DNA of 25,345 nucleotides from positions 1-25,345 of the IMG/VR virus record IMGVR_UViG_3300019360_000037. One strand, written 5' to 3'. Shown piece after piece: positions 1-6,716 of the stretch. Each line of letters opens with the position of its first letter. Position 1 is the stretch's first letter. The notes below the pieces were generated by a model, which was not told the DNA's origin, ran no database searches, and saw only the letters and a program-made list of their open reading frames with translations. The translations under genes and the position numbers were made by a program. Source of the stretch: a virus.

Positions 1-122
1 TGAAAGTTTTGAGTCCCGCCTTTAGGCGGCGCAGACCGCCGCGCTTCGCTGGCGGTTGCCCTTTAGACGAAACTCAAAACTAAACCGAAAATATTTCATT
101 ACTTTTGCTCAACTGCTTATTT
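1..122. repeat. Left copy of a 122-bp perfect inverted repeat
   Basis: These bases are the exact reverse complement of 25223-25344 at the other end of the window; identity stops at base 123. Inside it is a nested palindrome: AGTTTTGAGT (5-14) pairs with ACTCAAAACT (72-81). That stem encloses two hairpins, CCGCC-TTTA-GGCGG (16-29) and ACCGCC-N10-GGCGGT (35-56), so the unit could extrude as a branched cruciform. The GC-rich core differs in composition from the AT-leaning genes beside it. The repeat includes the stop codon and last codon of the adjacent minus-strand gene. It could be a true terminal repeat, a dispersed palindromic element or an assembly fold-back. Confidence 0.95.
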
Positions 123-347
123 CACCTCACGAACCAGCTTTCGACCTCGGGCAGTCTTCAGCAAAGCAACGATTTCAGGGTCGCTTGTGACAGTTCCCTT
201 TTTCAAAAGCTTGTATCCAAGATTTTCTACAAGCACCTCAACTCGCTTTGGTTGTTCTTTAGGCGGTTGCGGTGGTTGTTTTTCGGGCGATTGTGGCGGT
301 TGTTTTGCTGTAGATGTTGCCACACCATCATTCTCATCGTTAGCCAT
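117..347 (-). CDS. Small hypothetical protein downstream of the capsid gene
   Basis: A 76-residue protein read from an ATG with a GGAGG site 8 bases upstream; a TTG one codon earlier is less likely. Residues about 12-35 are a Pro/Gln/Lys-rich linker. The rest is a compact basic domain that begins VEVLVENLGYKLL and ends RKLVREV. It follows the capsid gene by about a dozen bases and so shares its transcript. Mu and relatives carry a small gene (gp35-like) at this place, but I cannot claim homology from sequence alone. The stop codon falls within the left inverted repeat, so the native C-terminus may differ if that repeat is an inserted or chimeric sequence. Confidence 0.7.
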   Translation of the reverse strand: MANDENDGVATSTAKQPPQSPEKQPPQPPKEQPKRVEVLVENLGYKLLKKGTVTSDPEIVALLKTARGRKLVREVK

Positions 348-359
348 CAAATTAACCTC

Positions 360-1424
360 CTAAGCACCAACGTACATTCTGACAACCGAGCGTGCGAAGC
401 GAAGCAATGGACCTCCATATACACCACCTGTATGCTCAATCTTCGGATTTTTGCCCATACCAAGCGCGGTCATATTAACGCTCGTCGCACCCTGATTTGG
501 TTGTCCATTAACTTCGAGAAATGAGAAGTAGCCAGGAGCCGCATTCCCGTTTAATTCTCGGTGCAAAGATGGAGTTTTTGCCCATGCACCCACCTTTTGC
601 CCTTTCGGACGTACACCAACAACAATGATTTCACCATCTTGAATAAAAGTTTGATTGTTACCGTCTTCATCAATGTAGCCTTCATCGTAAGAAACAAGAG
701 TCGGCAATGCTCGTGCAACGAGAATCTTGTTTATCTCTTCAAGGCTGTATGGCAAATGAACGAAGTTTTGATTTTGAAAGCCTTTCAAATCATTCGCGTT
801 TTGATTTTCTAAAAGCCAATTAAAAGTGGTTTCGTTGAGATATGCTTTAGCACCTTTGGCAGATGCGCCAGTCCCTCTGAATAGCAACTTCACTGCGTTG
901 AAATCTTTAAGCGGAGTTGCTGTTGCAACCGTACTGAATGGAACAAGCGTGTCGTACTGTTGAACAGGAAATGTTTCGTTGAGAATGACCCCGTTTTCAT
1001 TGATTGAGAGTGTGCCGCGAAGACATTGCCAAGTTGTATGCTCAACACGAATCTTGGTTTTATCCATACGAGCTTTAGCTATGCGCGTAATTTCGCGGTC
1101 AAGATTTATGACGCCATTCTGTGTGCCTAGTTCGCGGGCGCGGAGAATTTCATTCTCTTTCAACATATCAGTTTCTTTGAAAGGTATTGCTTCATACTCT
1201 CTCGTTTTTGAACCCGGACGTTTATCAACCTTCGGGTCACCGCCCATCGTGTGCGGAGCTGTCATGCCTCTGTCAGCATCCATTTCATCCCATCGCACTT
1301 TCTGAGTGTAATGGTCTTCTTCAGGCAAAATCTCTGCGCCTATAAACCCCTCTGTCTGCGCGGTGTATTCTTGCACCACCAAGTCCAGTTCGTTGTTAGT
1401 CGGATAAGTTAATGTAAGTCCCAT
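360..1424 (-). CDS. Major capsid protein
   Basis: A 354-residue protein expected to form the icosahedral head shell. The start is an ATG with AAGGAGG close upstream. The N-terminus (LTYPTNNELDLVVQEYT) and the C-terminal stretch around residues 270-350 (TPSLHRELNG, APGYFSFLEVNG, KNPKIEHTGGVYGGP) look like the major capsid proteins of Mu-like phages with a gpE/HK97-type fold. That assignment is by recognition, not by a search. It is the third gene in the protease, decoration, capsid run, the usual order for lambda-type and many Mu-like heads, and is separated from the decoration gene by 9 bases. Its expression probably depends on the promoter and leader at 3085-3197. Confidence 0.85.
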   Translation of the reverse strand: MGLTLTYPTNNELDLVVQEYTAQTEGFIGAEILPEEDHYTQKVRWDEMDADRGMTAPHTMGGDPKVDKRPGSKTREYEAIPFKETDMLKENEILRARELGTQNGVINLDREITRIAKARMDKTKIRVEHTTWQCLRGTLSINENGVILNETFPVQQYDTLVPFSTVATATPLKDFNAVKLLFRGTGASAKGAKAYLNETTFNWLLENQNANDLKGFQNQNFVHLPYSLEEINKILVARALPTLVSYDEGYIDEDGNNQTFIQDGEIIVVGVRPKGQKVGAWAKTPSLHRELNGNAAPGYFSFLEVNGQPNQGATSVNMTALGMGKNPKIEHTGGVYGGPLLRFARSVVRMYVGA

Positions 1425-1433
1425 ATCGCCTCC

Positions 1434-1991
1434 TTAGAATTTGAAAATTCCTCCGGCGACGGAAACGCCACCGAGTTCGGTTTTTGCTGTTGCATCCAAA
1501 CCACGCAAAGATGATTCAACCAACAAACCAGCAATGAATCCGCTGACAGGCGTGTCATCACTACCGTCAACACCTTCGTCAGCAATTCCTTTCGCTACTT
1601 GTGAGCCGTCTGAGCCAATTACAGCTGCTCCGTCAGCAACGGCAACAGCAGCATTACCTGTCAATGTGATAACGCGAGTTGTAAGATTGATGCCGCCGAC
1701 AGCAATTGTGCCGATAGTTGTTCCGGCGGCATTCTTTAGCACGTCGCCATCTTTGAATATGCTTGCATCAGCAACTTTTCCGGTTGTGCTGTTCGTAGCA
1801 AATGCTGATGTGTCAACAGTTGTGTATGTGCGCCGACGCGCATATCCGCTTGATGAAATCAAGCCAAGCACATCACCTTTCTGACAGCTAAATCCATCTT
1901 TGACTGTAAAGGGAATCAGAACTGCCAAGTCTGGGCGCAATGCTTCAAGCGCGACTTTTTGACCATGCGTTTCTATCGTTTTCGTTGGCAT
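1434..1991 (-). CDS. Head decoration protein, lambda gpD-like
   Basis: A 185-residue protein rich in Ala, Gly, Val and Thr. It has the pattern of lambda head decoration protein D: an early segment about reaching full value from a formulation (LAVLIPFTVKDG, residues 22-33), a KGDVLGLIS turn, and a C-terminal GFIAGLLVES segment. Such proteins bind the expanded capsid as trimers and stabilise it. At 185 residues it is longer than lambda gpD (about 110), with a central insert full of short beta-turn repeats. Its ATG overlaps the protease stop codon as TAATG, so translation is coupled. It lies directly before the capsid gene. Confidence 0.8.
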   Translation of the reverse strand: MPTKTIETHGQKVALEALRPDLAVLIPFTVKDGFSCQKGDVLGLISSSGYARRRTYTTVDTSAFATNSTTGKVADASIFKDGDVLKNAAGTTIGTIAVGGINLTTRVITLTGNAAVAVADGAAVIGSDGSQVAKGIADEGVDGSDDTPVSGFIAGLLVESSLRGLDATAKTELGGVSVAGGIFKF

Positions 1992-3070
1992 TATTTTTCA
2001 CCTCCGTTTTTAATTCCCATTTCCGCACGCATTGTCTTCAAACGATTCGGGTCAACAATGTTGTCTGCGTCAGGAGTGGATGTGATGTTTGCAAAGTGTT
2101 CACCGAAAGCAATGAAGTTCGGCATTGATTCAAGGAAATTTTGAAACCATTCAAGCTGTGATTTTTCTTCTTTTTTCTCAACGGTCTTGCCGTTTTCTTC
2201 CGAAAAGCTGATGACTGAAACTTTCGTGTCATTCGCCGCTAAAGATTCCATGAACTCAACAACACCCATGCGTTTGAATGCCGGAGGAAACTTTGCAGTA
2301 CCGAGCCGTTCAGCAAAGGCAATAATTTCGGCACGTTTGCTTGAGCCGGAAAGATTCGTCACGCTTTCGCGCAAGGATTTGTTTTCGTTTTCCAACTGAG
2401 TCAGCTTCTCTGTGAAGCTTGCCGTTGTTGTTTGATTCGCGTCTTCAACAGCTTTCGTGACCATCGCTGTAATCTGCGCCTCGCTGAAATTAGCCGACGG
2501 CGTTTCTTCTGTTTTCGGATTGCTTGTGCCAAAACCGAACTTGCTTTTGAGCCGCTCGAAAATGGAATCTGCAACCTTATCCATATCCATATCCTTTTCT
2601 TCCATCATTTCTCCTTCATTGAATTGAATCTCGAAAGTGAGCGACTCACCTTCGCCAAATTGAATATCGCGCAATCCCTTTACTGATGGAGGTTGCGCTC
2701 CTAAAAAGCCAACGTGACGCAAATAAGGTGCTTTACCGCCCGGAGCTGTCTTTGCGTCTATGTAAAATGAAGCCGAGCGTTTTTTGTATTTTCCCTCGCG
2801 GACAATTTGCTCAAAGTTGTCGTCGGTTTCTCCAAACTTCGCTTCAAGACTTTCACCATTCACTCGAAGTTCTTTCACCCATCCGACGGCTGGTAAATCT
2901 TTTTCGGGGTGTCCCAACACAGCGGGCGATTCGTGTATCGCTTCGTCATAGTTGTTGACAACCTGTTGAAGATAATTTCGGTCAATGTTATGTGCGCGAC
3001 TTTCACTATCGGTCTGACGCCCCGCTTTGAAAATCTCAACCCACTGACCGTTGAATCCGTCTTTTGCCAT
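1991..3070 (-). CDS. Mu I-type prohead protease and scaffold
   Basis: A 359-residue protein with two parts. Residues about 1-150 resemble the Mu I protease family: the start MAKDGFNGQWVEIFKAG, the segment SPAVLGHPEKDLPAVGWVKEL, and YKKRSASFY, whose Ser is a candidate nucleophile. Residues about 155-340 are acidic and coiled-coil rich (TEKLTQLENENKSLRESV), as expected for an internal scaffold made as the protease's own C-terminus. It would process and organise the procapsid. The ATG agrees with the conserved family N-terminus. There is no purine-rich ribosome site between it and the terminator-like hairpin that ends 15 bases upstream, so initiation may depend on that leader. Confidence 0.85.
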   Translation of the reverse strand: MAKDGFNGQWVEIFKAGRQTDSESRAHNIDRNYLQQVVNNYDEAIHESPAVLGHPEKDLPAVGWVKELRVNGESLEAKFGETDDNFEQIVREGKYKKRSASFYIDAKTAPGGKAPYLRHVGFLGAQPPSVKGLRDIQFGEGESLTFEIQFNEGEMMEEKDMDMDKVADSIFERLKSKFGFGTSNPKTEETPSANFSEAQITAMVTKAVEDANQTTTASFTEKLTQLENENKSLRESVTNLSGSSKRAEIIAFAERLGTAKFPPAFKRMGVVEFMESLAANDTKVSVISFSEENGKTVEKKEEKSQLEWFQNFLESMPNFIAFGEHFANITSTPDADNIVDPNRLKTMRAEMGIKNGGEK

Positions 3071-3084
3071 GATGAAATAGAAAA

Positions 3085-3114
3085 AGCCCGTCGGACTTTT
3101 GTGTCCAACGGGCT
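3085..3114 (-). terminator. Terminator/attenuator hairpin of leader copy 1
   Basis: In the minus-strand RNA a 12-bp stem (AGCCCGTTGGAC with GTCCGACGGGCT, loop ACAAAA) is followed by a T-rich run, 15 bases before the protease ATG. The one non-Watson-Crick pair is a U-G wobble on the minus strand but a C-A mismatch on the plus strand. This favours function in the leftward transcript. Confidence 0.75.
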
Positions 3115-3162
3115 TCTGACGAGCCTCGAAAATTTGTTAGCCGCACAAGGGCTTTTGAATCC
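3085..3162 (-). ncRNA. Structured 5' leader, copy 1, before the protease gene
   Basis: Reading the minus strand from the predicted transcript start, there is a small hairpin AGCC-N7-GGCT (3153-3139), a 12-nt AU-rich linker, and the block AGGCTCGTCAGAAGCC (3126-3111). The block runs straight into an intrinsic-terminator stem. The block's GGCT and AGCC can pair with each other, using bases of the terminator's 5' arm, so this small stem and the terminator are mutually exclusive. The same arrangement recurs at 6302-6370 and 15129-15201. The first-hairpin stem differs among copies but stays paired, which supports a real RNA structure. The ligand or protein partner is unknown. Confidence 0.65.
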
Positions 3163-3168
3163 GCGCTA

Positions 3169-3197
3169 AACTTAACGCAACTTTATTCTGCGTGCAA
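3169..3197 (-). promoter_or_regulatory. Predicted late promoter for protease-decoration-capsid
   Basis: TTGCAC (3197-3192), a 17-bp spacer and TAAGTT (3174-3169) form a sigma70-like promoter facing the protease gene. The flanks match the promoter at 15220-15248 well beyond the hexamers (TCTTGCACRYARAAYA, then AGTT). This argues that both copies were inherited or duplicated together with the leader. Confidence 0.6.
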
Positions 3198-3255
3198 GAG
3201 ATTTAAGCGAAACATCACAAGCCCAGATTATATTTATTGTTAATTTAATCCAAAT

Positions 3256-4038
3256 CTAAGGCGCAACATCTTTATAGGGATGTTCACTATAAAGTGGATT
3301 GGACGAACCAGCTCCCAACTTGTGGGCGATGTACCCCTCTATCTTTTCCCTGTCTGCATCAGAAAAAACTGCATTCGCAAATCCAATAGCGTTAGTTAAA
3401 AATGGGTACCAATAATCGTTATCGCCAATCGTTAAGTCATTTGTGTTTGACGGAACACCTCCGCTGTTTGAGAGAGAATCTGCTAGTTCACCATTGAGCC
3501 AAACTTTTTGAGTAGAACCGTCATAAGTACAAACGAAAATGTAGGGCGTCATCATAGATAATTGAACGGAAATAATATGAGAGGAATTATTGTACACTCC
3601 GACATAATAAGTGAAATTATTGCTTCCGTCCTCAGCGTCAGAATCAACGATGCCCCAACCATTCATCCAAACATCCGCGTCATCGTGCATTAGAAAAACT
3701 CTGTAATTTGATGAGCCGTCATAGTTAGGAAAAATAAAACCGAAAAGCGAGTGCGAACTTGAGTTAAAAACAGAGTTGTGCGGAACGACTATACAATCAT
3801 CAGCCCCAAAATCAGCGATAGGTGCAACGTCAGTTTGATAAGTTGGTTGACGTGCTGATGTTGCTTGCGCCCCGTCATTATTGTTTGTTGTTTCATCAAG
3901 CCATGAGCTGATAGGGTCATTATCTACCAACCCTGCTATTGGTGTTTCTAAAAACAGTTTAACAACTGATAAATCTGTCGGATGAAACGCAGATGGTGGC
4001 GAGACAGCAAATTTGAACGGGTCAATTATTCCAATCAC
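3256..4038 (-). CDS. LamG/lectin-like fibre or head-appendage protein
   Basis: About 260 residues. From residue about 30 onward the pattern is that of a concanavalin A/LamG-type beta sandwich: SSWLDETTNNNDG, a DFGADDCIVVPHNSVF strand pair, YIFVCTYDGSTQKVWLNGELAD, then NDLTIGDNDYWYPFLTNAIGFANAVFSDADREKIEGYIAHKLG. That ending is typical of lectin-like domains in phage and cell-surface proteins. The best start is GTG at 4038, four bases after GGAGGG and overlapping the previous stop as GTGA; a TTG at 4050 is the alternative. It is last of five fibre-like genes and probably binds host surface glycans. Confidence 0.7.
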   Translation of the reverse strand: MIGIIDPFKFAVSPPSAFHPTDLSVVKLFLETPIAGLVDNDPISSWLDETTNNNDGAQATSARQPTYQTDVAPIADFGADDCIVVPHNSVFNSSSHSLFGFIFPNYDGSSNYRVFLMHDDADVWMNGWGIVDSDAEDGSNNFTYYVGVYNNSSHIISVQLSMMTPYIFVCTYDGSTQKVWLNGELADSLSNSGGVPSNTNDLTIGDNDYWYPFLTNAIGFANAVFSDADREKIEGYIAHKLGAGSSNPLYSEHPYKDVAP

Positions 4039-4784
4039 GACACCCTCCAACCATAAATAAAGACCTTCAATCCTTTCGCGCCTGTTCCATCTGAATCAAT
4101 ATCGAAAGTGAGAGTCTGGTCTTCATTCCAAGAATCATCGGCAACGGTGTATTTTTCATCAATGGTTTCGCTTGAGGCTAAAGTTAGTTTTGTGAAGCCT
4201 GTAAAAATAGATGTGCCGTCGAGTTTGATGTCAATTACCACATCTCCGCTTGATGATGGTTCAGATAAAAATGCCTTTGCTTTTACAAATTGAAGCTTGA
4301 ACGGCACAGGGATTTTCACCACGCCCTCCGTTGCGCTCAGTTCGGTTAATTCATCGCTCAAAGCAACGCTTATAATTTCTTGCTGTTGGAGTGAGTTTGA
4401 AACCTCTCTCAAACCTGGACTCAAGGATTCGATTACAAAAGGCGGGATGAATACTTTATTAAAGACAATCAAGAAGGTGTCTTTTAGAATTGCTTGAATA
4501 ATGGTCTTGCCTTCTTGGGCGATTGCACCTGCCGATGACCCGCCAATCAGAGTAAAACTCCAATCACCTCCGAAACTCAAAGAATGATTGCCTGTGAAGT
4601 CTTGTTGAATAATGAATGTATAAATCTGACCTTCAATGCCGTTAATCATGGACTGAAGCGTAATATCATCATCAAGTTCAAGAAAGAAAGTTAAAGCTTT
4701 GTCTCCGTTAGGTGTTGCAACACCATCTTCAACCACAAGTTGACTCGGAGCAATGTGGGGTAGCGAAAAAAATTCTGTTGACAT
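4035..4784 (-). CDS. Phage structural protein, fibre-associated
   Basis: 249 residues, from an ATG with AAGGAG 8 bases upstream. The C-terminal part, residues about 135-249, looks like a beta-rich domain common in phage fibre operons: a start like SVALSDELTELSATEG, then PVPFKLQFVKAKAFLSEPSSSGDVV, an IKLDGTSIF segment, and an ending DIDSDGTGAKGLKVFIYG. The N-terminal half is a separate beta-rich region (GNHSLSFGGDWSFTLIGGSS). It is probably a fibre or adaptor subunit. It is translationally coupled to the lectin-like gene that follows. The assignment to a fibre rests on the domain pattern and neighbours. Confidence 0.65.
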   Translation of the reverse strand: MSTEFFSLPHIAPSQLVVEDGVATPNGDKALTFFLELDDDITLQSMINGIEGQIYTFIIQQDFTGNHSLSFGGDWSFTLIGGSSAGAIAQEGKTIIQAILKDTFLIVFNKVFIPPFVIESLSPGLREVSNSLQQQEIISVALSDELTELSATEGVVKIPVPFKLQFVKAKAFLSEPSSSGDVVIDIKLDGTSIFTGFTKLTLASSETIDEKYTVADDSWNEDQTLTFDIDSDGTGAKGLKVFIYGWRVS

Positions 4785-4808
4785 AGTTTACACTCCTTCT
4801 ATCAAACT

Positions 4809-5594
4809 CTATCCAAGCACTACGACTTTCATTGCGTTTGAAGCAGGGGCTACTGTGAAATTAAGCCGCACCGTGTTGTTATCGGTACGCTTTTTTTCAC
4901 ATCCAACCTCGTCTTCATTACCAGATGCTTTTCTCACACTCACAAGCACATCTTTCGTTCCGAGATTGTGCGTGATGTCGAATTGCGTTGTAGAACCATC
5001 TCCGATTGTGGTTGTGTATTTCAGTTTACGATTTGAATAGTTTGCCAATTTCAGAGGCGTAACGATTCGTGTGTCATCCGTACCTGTGTTTGTCTCCGTT
5101 TGCGTAGCAAGCTCGGCAATACCCTTTGTCGTTTCGGTAGCATCAGGTGCAGAAGTTCCGAACTGAGTCCAAGCCACATTGCCGCTACCAAGTGTGAAAT
5201 TCACCTGAGTTTGTCGCCATGATGTTGCCGCGTCAGTACCTTCTTCAACAGTCACAACTGCTTGTTCGAGTTCTGCCGACGTTGAAGCATCTAACGAACG
5301 AGTCATTGCCACCGCCGCTCCGTTCCAAATGTAGATGCCGTTTTCCGACTGTGTTGATTGATTGCGAACGAGAACACGGTCTCCGCTAGTCATGCTGACT
5401 CCGTCAATGCTCGAACCCGGCGAAGATAAATTGATATTGCTTTGCGTTGCGACCCTGACAGAATCTTTCCATGCTAATCCTTCGACCGCACTGTTTAAGT
5501 CAGCGAGTCTGGCTGGTTCGTTAGGGTCAACAGGCGCAGGTAGATTCAGCACACGCGATGCAGACAACATATCTAAGTCATGGTTAATTTCCAT
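4809..5594 (-). CDS. Tail-fibre-like protein
   Basis: 261 residues. The N-terminus (SRVLNLPAPVDPNEPARLADLNSAV) followed by a GLAWKDSVRVAT repeat-like unit, SGDRVLVRNQSTQSENGIYIWNG and SWRQTQVNFTLGSGNVAWTQFG is a pattern seen in many phage tail fibres. The middle has the fibre connector TKGIAELATQTETNTGTDDTRIVTPLKLA. The C-terminal part (TTIGDGSTTQFDITHNLGTKDVLVSVRKA) resembles a small beta-sandwich tip also found in fibres. The start ATG has GAGAGGA upstream. Tail fibres usually follow tail genes; here the gene sits between MuF and the protease, so it may instead decorate the head or portal vertex. Confidence 0.75.
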   Translation of the reverse strand: MEINHDLDMLSASRVLNLPAPVDPNEPARLADLNSAVEGLAWKDSVRVATQSNINLSSPGSSIDGVSMTSGDRVLVRNQSTQSENGIYIWNGAAVAMTRSLDASTSAELEQAVVTVEEGTDAATSWRQTQVNFTLGSGNVAWTQFGTSAPDATETTKGIAELATQTETNTGTDDTRIVTPLKLANYSNRKLKYTTTIGDGSTTQFDITHNLGTKDVLVSVRKASGNEDEVGCEKKRTDNNTVRLNFTVAPASNAMKVVVLG

Positions 5595-5607
5595 CTTCTT
5601 TTTCCTC

Positions 5608-5952
5608 TCAAGAACAACGCACGCAACCAGTAGTCGCTACATTGAAATAACAAATAACTTGGTTAATTGAAGTATGCAGAACTTCAGCAGACATTTTCCT
5701 GCCACCTGAATTCAGAATCTCAACATCGGGGCGGAATCCTAAATTGTGATTTACCGTCCACGTTGTTGAGGCAACAGACTGAACAAATTCAAAAAATGCT
5801 CCGGCCTGACCTTGCGGACCCGGAGGACCTTGCAGACCGGGCGTTTCAACTTCTACGACACGCACGTCATCGGTGTTGATATTGACTTCTACCGATTCGT
5901 CAATGACTTCAACTTCAGCAACATTGTCTTCAATAATTACTTGTGTCGTCAT
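5608..5952 (-). CDS. Collagen-like short fibre protein
   Basis: 114 residues. Residues about 1-35 are acidic beta-strand repeats (VEVIDESVEVNINTDDVRVVEV). A short collagen-like triplet run, GLQGPPGPQGQAG, follows. The C-terminal domain contains TWTVNHNLGFRPDVEILNSGGRKM, a beta-sandwich like the one ending the next gene. Short Gly-X-Y segments in phage structural proteins drive trimerisation. It ends with GCVRCS, a paired-Cys tail that is unusual for a fibre. Its ATG overlaps the previous stop as TAATG, which couples it to the BppU-like gene. Confidence 0.7.
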   Translation of the reverse strand: MTTQVIIEDNVAEVEVIDESVEVNINTDDVRVVEVETPGLQGPPGPQGQAGAFFEFVQSVASTTWTVNHNLGFRPDVEILNSGGRKMSAEVLHTSINQVICYFNVATTGCVRCS

Positions 5953-6293
5953 TATGGATTTTCGTATCTGCTTACGACCTTTGTGCCGCCGAAAAGTAAT
6001 CTCAATGCACGACCTGATTGCTCAGTCACCATCACTGCAAATGTTCCACGTCGCCATGCAAAGGCTTCAATATCTGTTTTAGATAAAAAAACTCGAATCT
6101 TTTTTGTGCTTGAGTTAATGGTGACAACGCTACTGCTGTTTGAGTTGTAAATTATTTCATCGCCGGATTCCGGTTTGATTCTAAATTCCGCTTGGGTTAC
6201 AAGCACAGCCGCGCCATCAATTTTGTATGTTATGAAGAACTCTTTGTCTTCACCTTTCCAAAATGTTATTGGTGGCGGATTTTTAACAATCAT
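5952..6293 (-). CDS. Fibre-anchor protein, BppU N-domain-like
   Basis: 113 residues. The opening IVKNPPPITFWKGEDKEFFITYKIDGAAVLVTQAEFRI matches the style of the immunoglobulin-like N-terminal domain of baseplate/fibre anchors (BppU_N family): a W-K-G-E-D turn, then alternating strands and an ending on short strands. I infer an attachment domain for the following fibre genes. It is the first gene after leader copy 2. The ATG directly abuts the T-run of the terminator hairpin and no ribosome-binding purine tract is visible, so initiation probably depends on the leader structure. Confidence 0.55.
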   Translation of the reverse strand: MIVKNPPPITFWKGEDKEFFITYKIDGAAVLVTQAEFRIKPESGDEIIYNSNSSSVVTINSSTKKIRVFLSKTDIEAFAWRRGTFAVMVTEQSGRALRLLFGGTKVVSRYENP

Positions 6294-6301
6294 AAAAAAG
6301 A

Positions 6302-6336
6302 AGAAGCCCGCTGGACGAAATGTCCGACGGGCTTCT
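6302..6336 (-). terminator. Terminator/attenuator hairpin of leader copy 2
   Basis: A 15-bp stem (AGAAGCCCG..., loop ATTTC) with one U-G wobble and one mismatch, then a T-rich run that touches the ATG at 6293. A stop point placed exactly at a start codon suggests regulated readthrough rather than simple operon ending. Confidence 0.65.
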
Positions 6337-6370
6337 AATGAGCCTTTTAATTCTTAACTCCGCATGGGAG
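6302..6370 (-). ncRNA. Structured 5' leader, copy 2, before the fibre genes
   Basis: Same architecture as copies 1 and 3 on the minus strand. A hairpin CTCC-CATGC-GGAG (6370-6358) is followed by a 12-nt AU-rich linker, the block AGGCTCATTAGAAGCC (6345-6330) and a terminator-type stem (6336-6302). The first-hairpin stem differs from the other copies (AGCC/GGCT and GTCC/GGAC) yet pairs fully. It lies in the gap after the Com-like gene. No independent promoter placed to include the whole structure is convincing, so this copy is probably read from upstream. Confidence 0.6.
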
Positions 6371-6385
6371 ATTATTGTCTAAAAT

Positions 6386-6592
6386 CTAAACGTAAACAGC
6401 TTTTGCTTGAGCATTCTTTATAGGCATAGTGAATACAGCATAGCGTTTACACCCTTTGCATTTGTGTCGAAACACACCTGAAGCTCCGATACTAGCTTCA
6501 AGGAAAAAACGTCTGCAAGTTTTACAACGCACTTCAATAAAACCTGACTCGTTATCTACATCCACAATAGCGATTGGCTTTTTTTCGTCCAT
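6386..6592 (-). CDS. com: Com-like zinc-finger RNA-binding protein
   Basis: 68 residues from the ATG at 6592; an in-frame TTG at 6625 would add 11. Cys pairs at C23-x2-C26 and C45-x2-C48, set as IEVRCKTCRRFF and HKCKGCKRYAVF, match the Mu Com family. In Mu, Com binds the leader of mom mRNA, opens a stem-loop and so permits mom translation (established for Mu). No mom-like gene is seen in this window. The next feature downstream on the same strand is structured leader copy 2, which makes the leaders plausible targets (inference). The 124 bases upstream carry two pairs of 10-bp direct repeats. Confidence 0.7.
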   Translation of the reverse strand: MDEKKPIAIVDVDNESGFIEVRCKTCRRFFLEASIGASGVFRHKCKGCKRYAVFTMPIKNAQAKAVYV

Positions 6593-6616
6593 AACCCTTT
6601 CACAGAATATGTTTAA

Positions 6617-6683
6617 TTGGCGCAAATTGGCGCAAATACTGTTTTTCGGGGCTTGGGATTACTCGCAACATCACGCAACATCA
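6617..6683. repeat. Two tandem decamer duplications upstream of com-like gene
   Basis: TTGGCGCAAA occurs twice in tandem at 6617-6636, and CGCAACATCA twice in tandem at 6664-6683. Both lie in the non-coding gap 6593-6716 between the Cys-rich gene and the com-like gene. The first pair is centred about 35 bases upstream of the com-like ATG. They could be protein-binding iterons or replication slippage. Both decamers share a CGCAA core. Confidence 0.8.
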
Positions 6684-6716
6684 GAAAATGCACACAGGGC
6701 GATTGACGCGACTTTT

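Noticed and set aside
6369-6397. Promoter-like GTTTAC-N17-TAATCT on the minus strand before leader copy 2
   Set aside because: Its transcript start would fall inside the first conserved hairpin, so the leader would be incomplete; the -35 is also poor.
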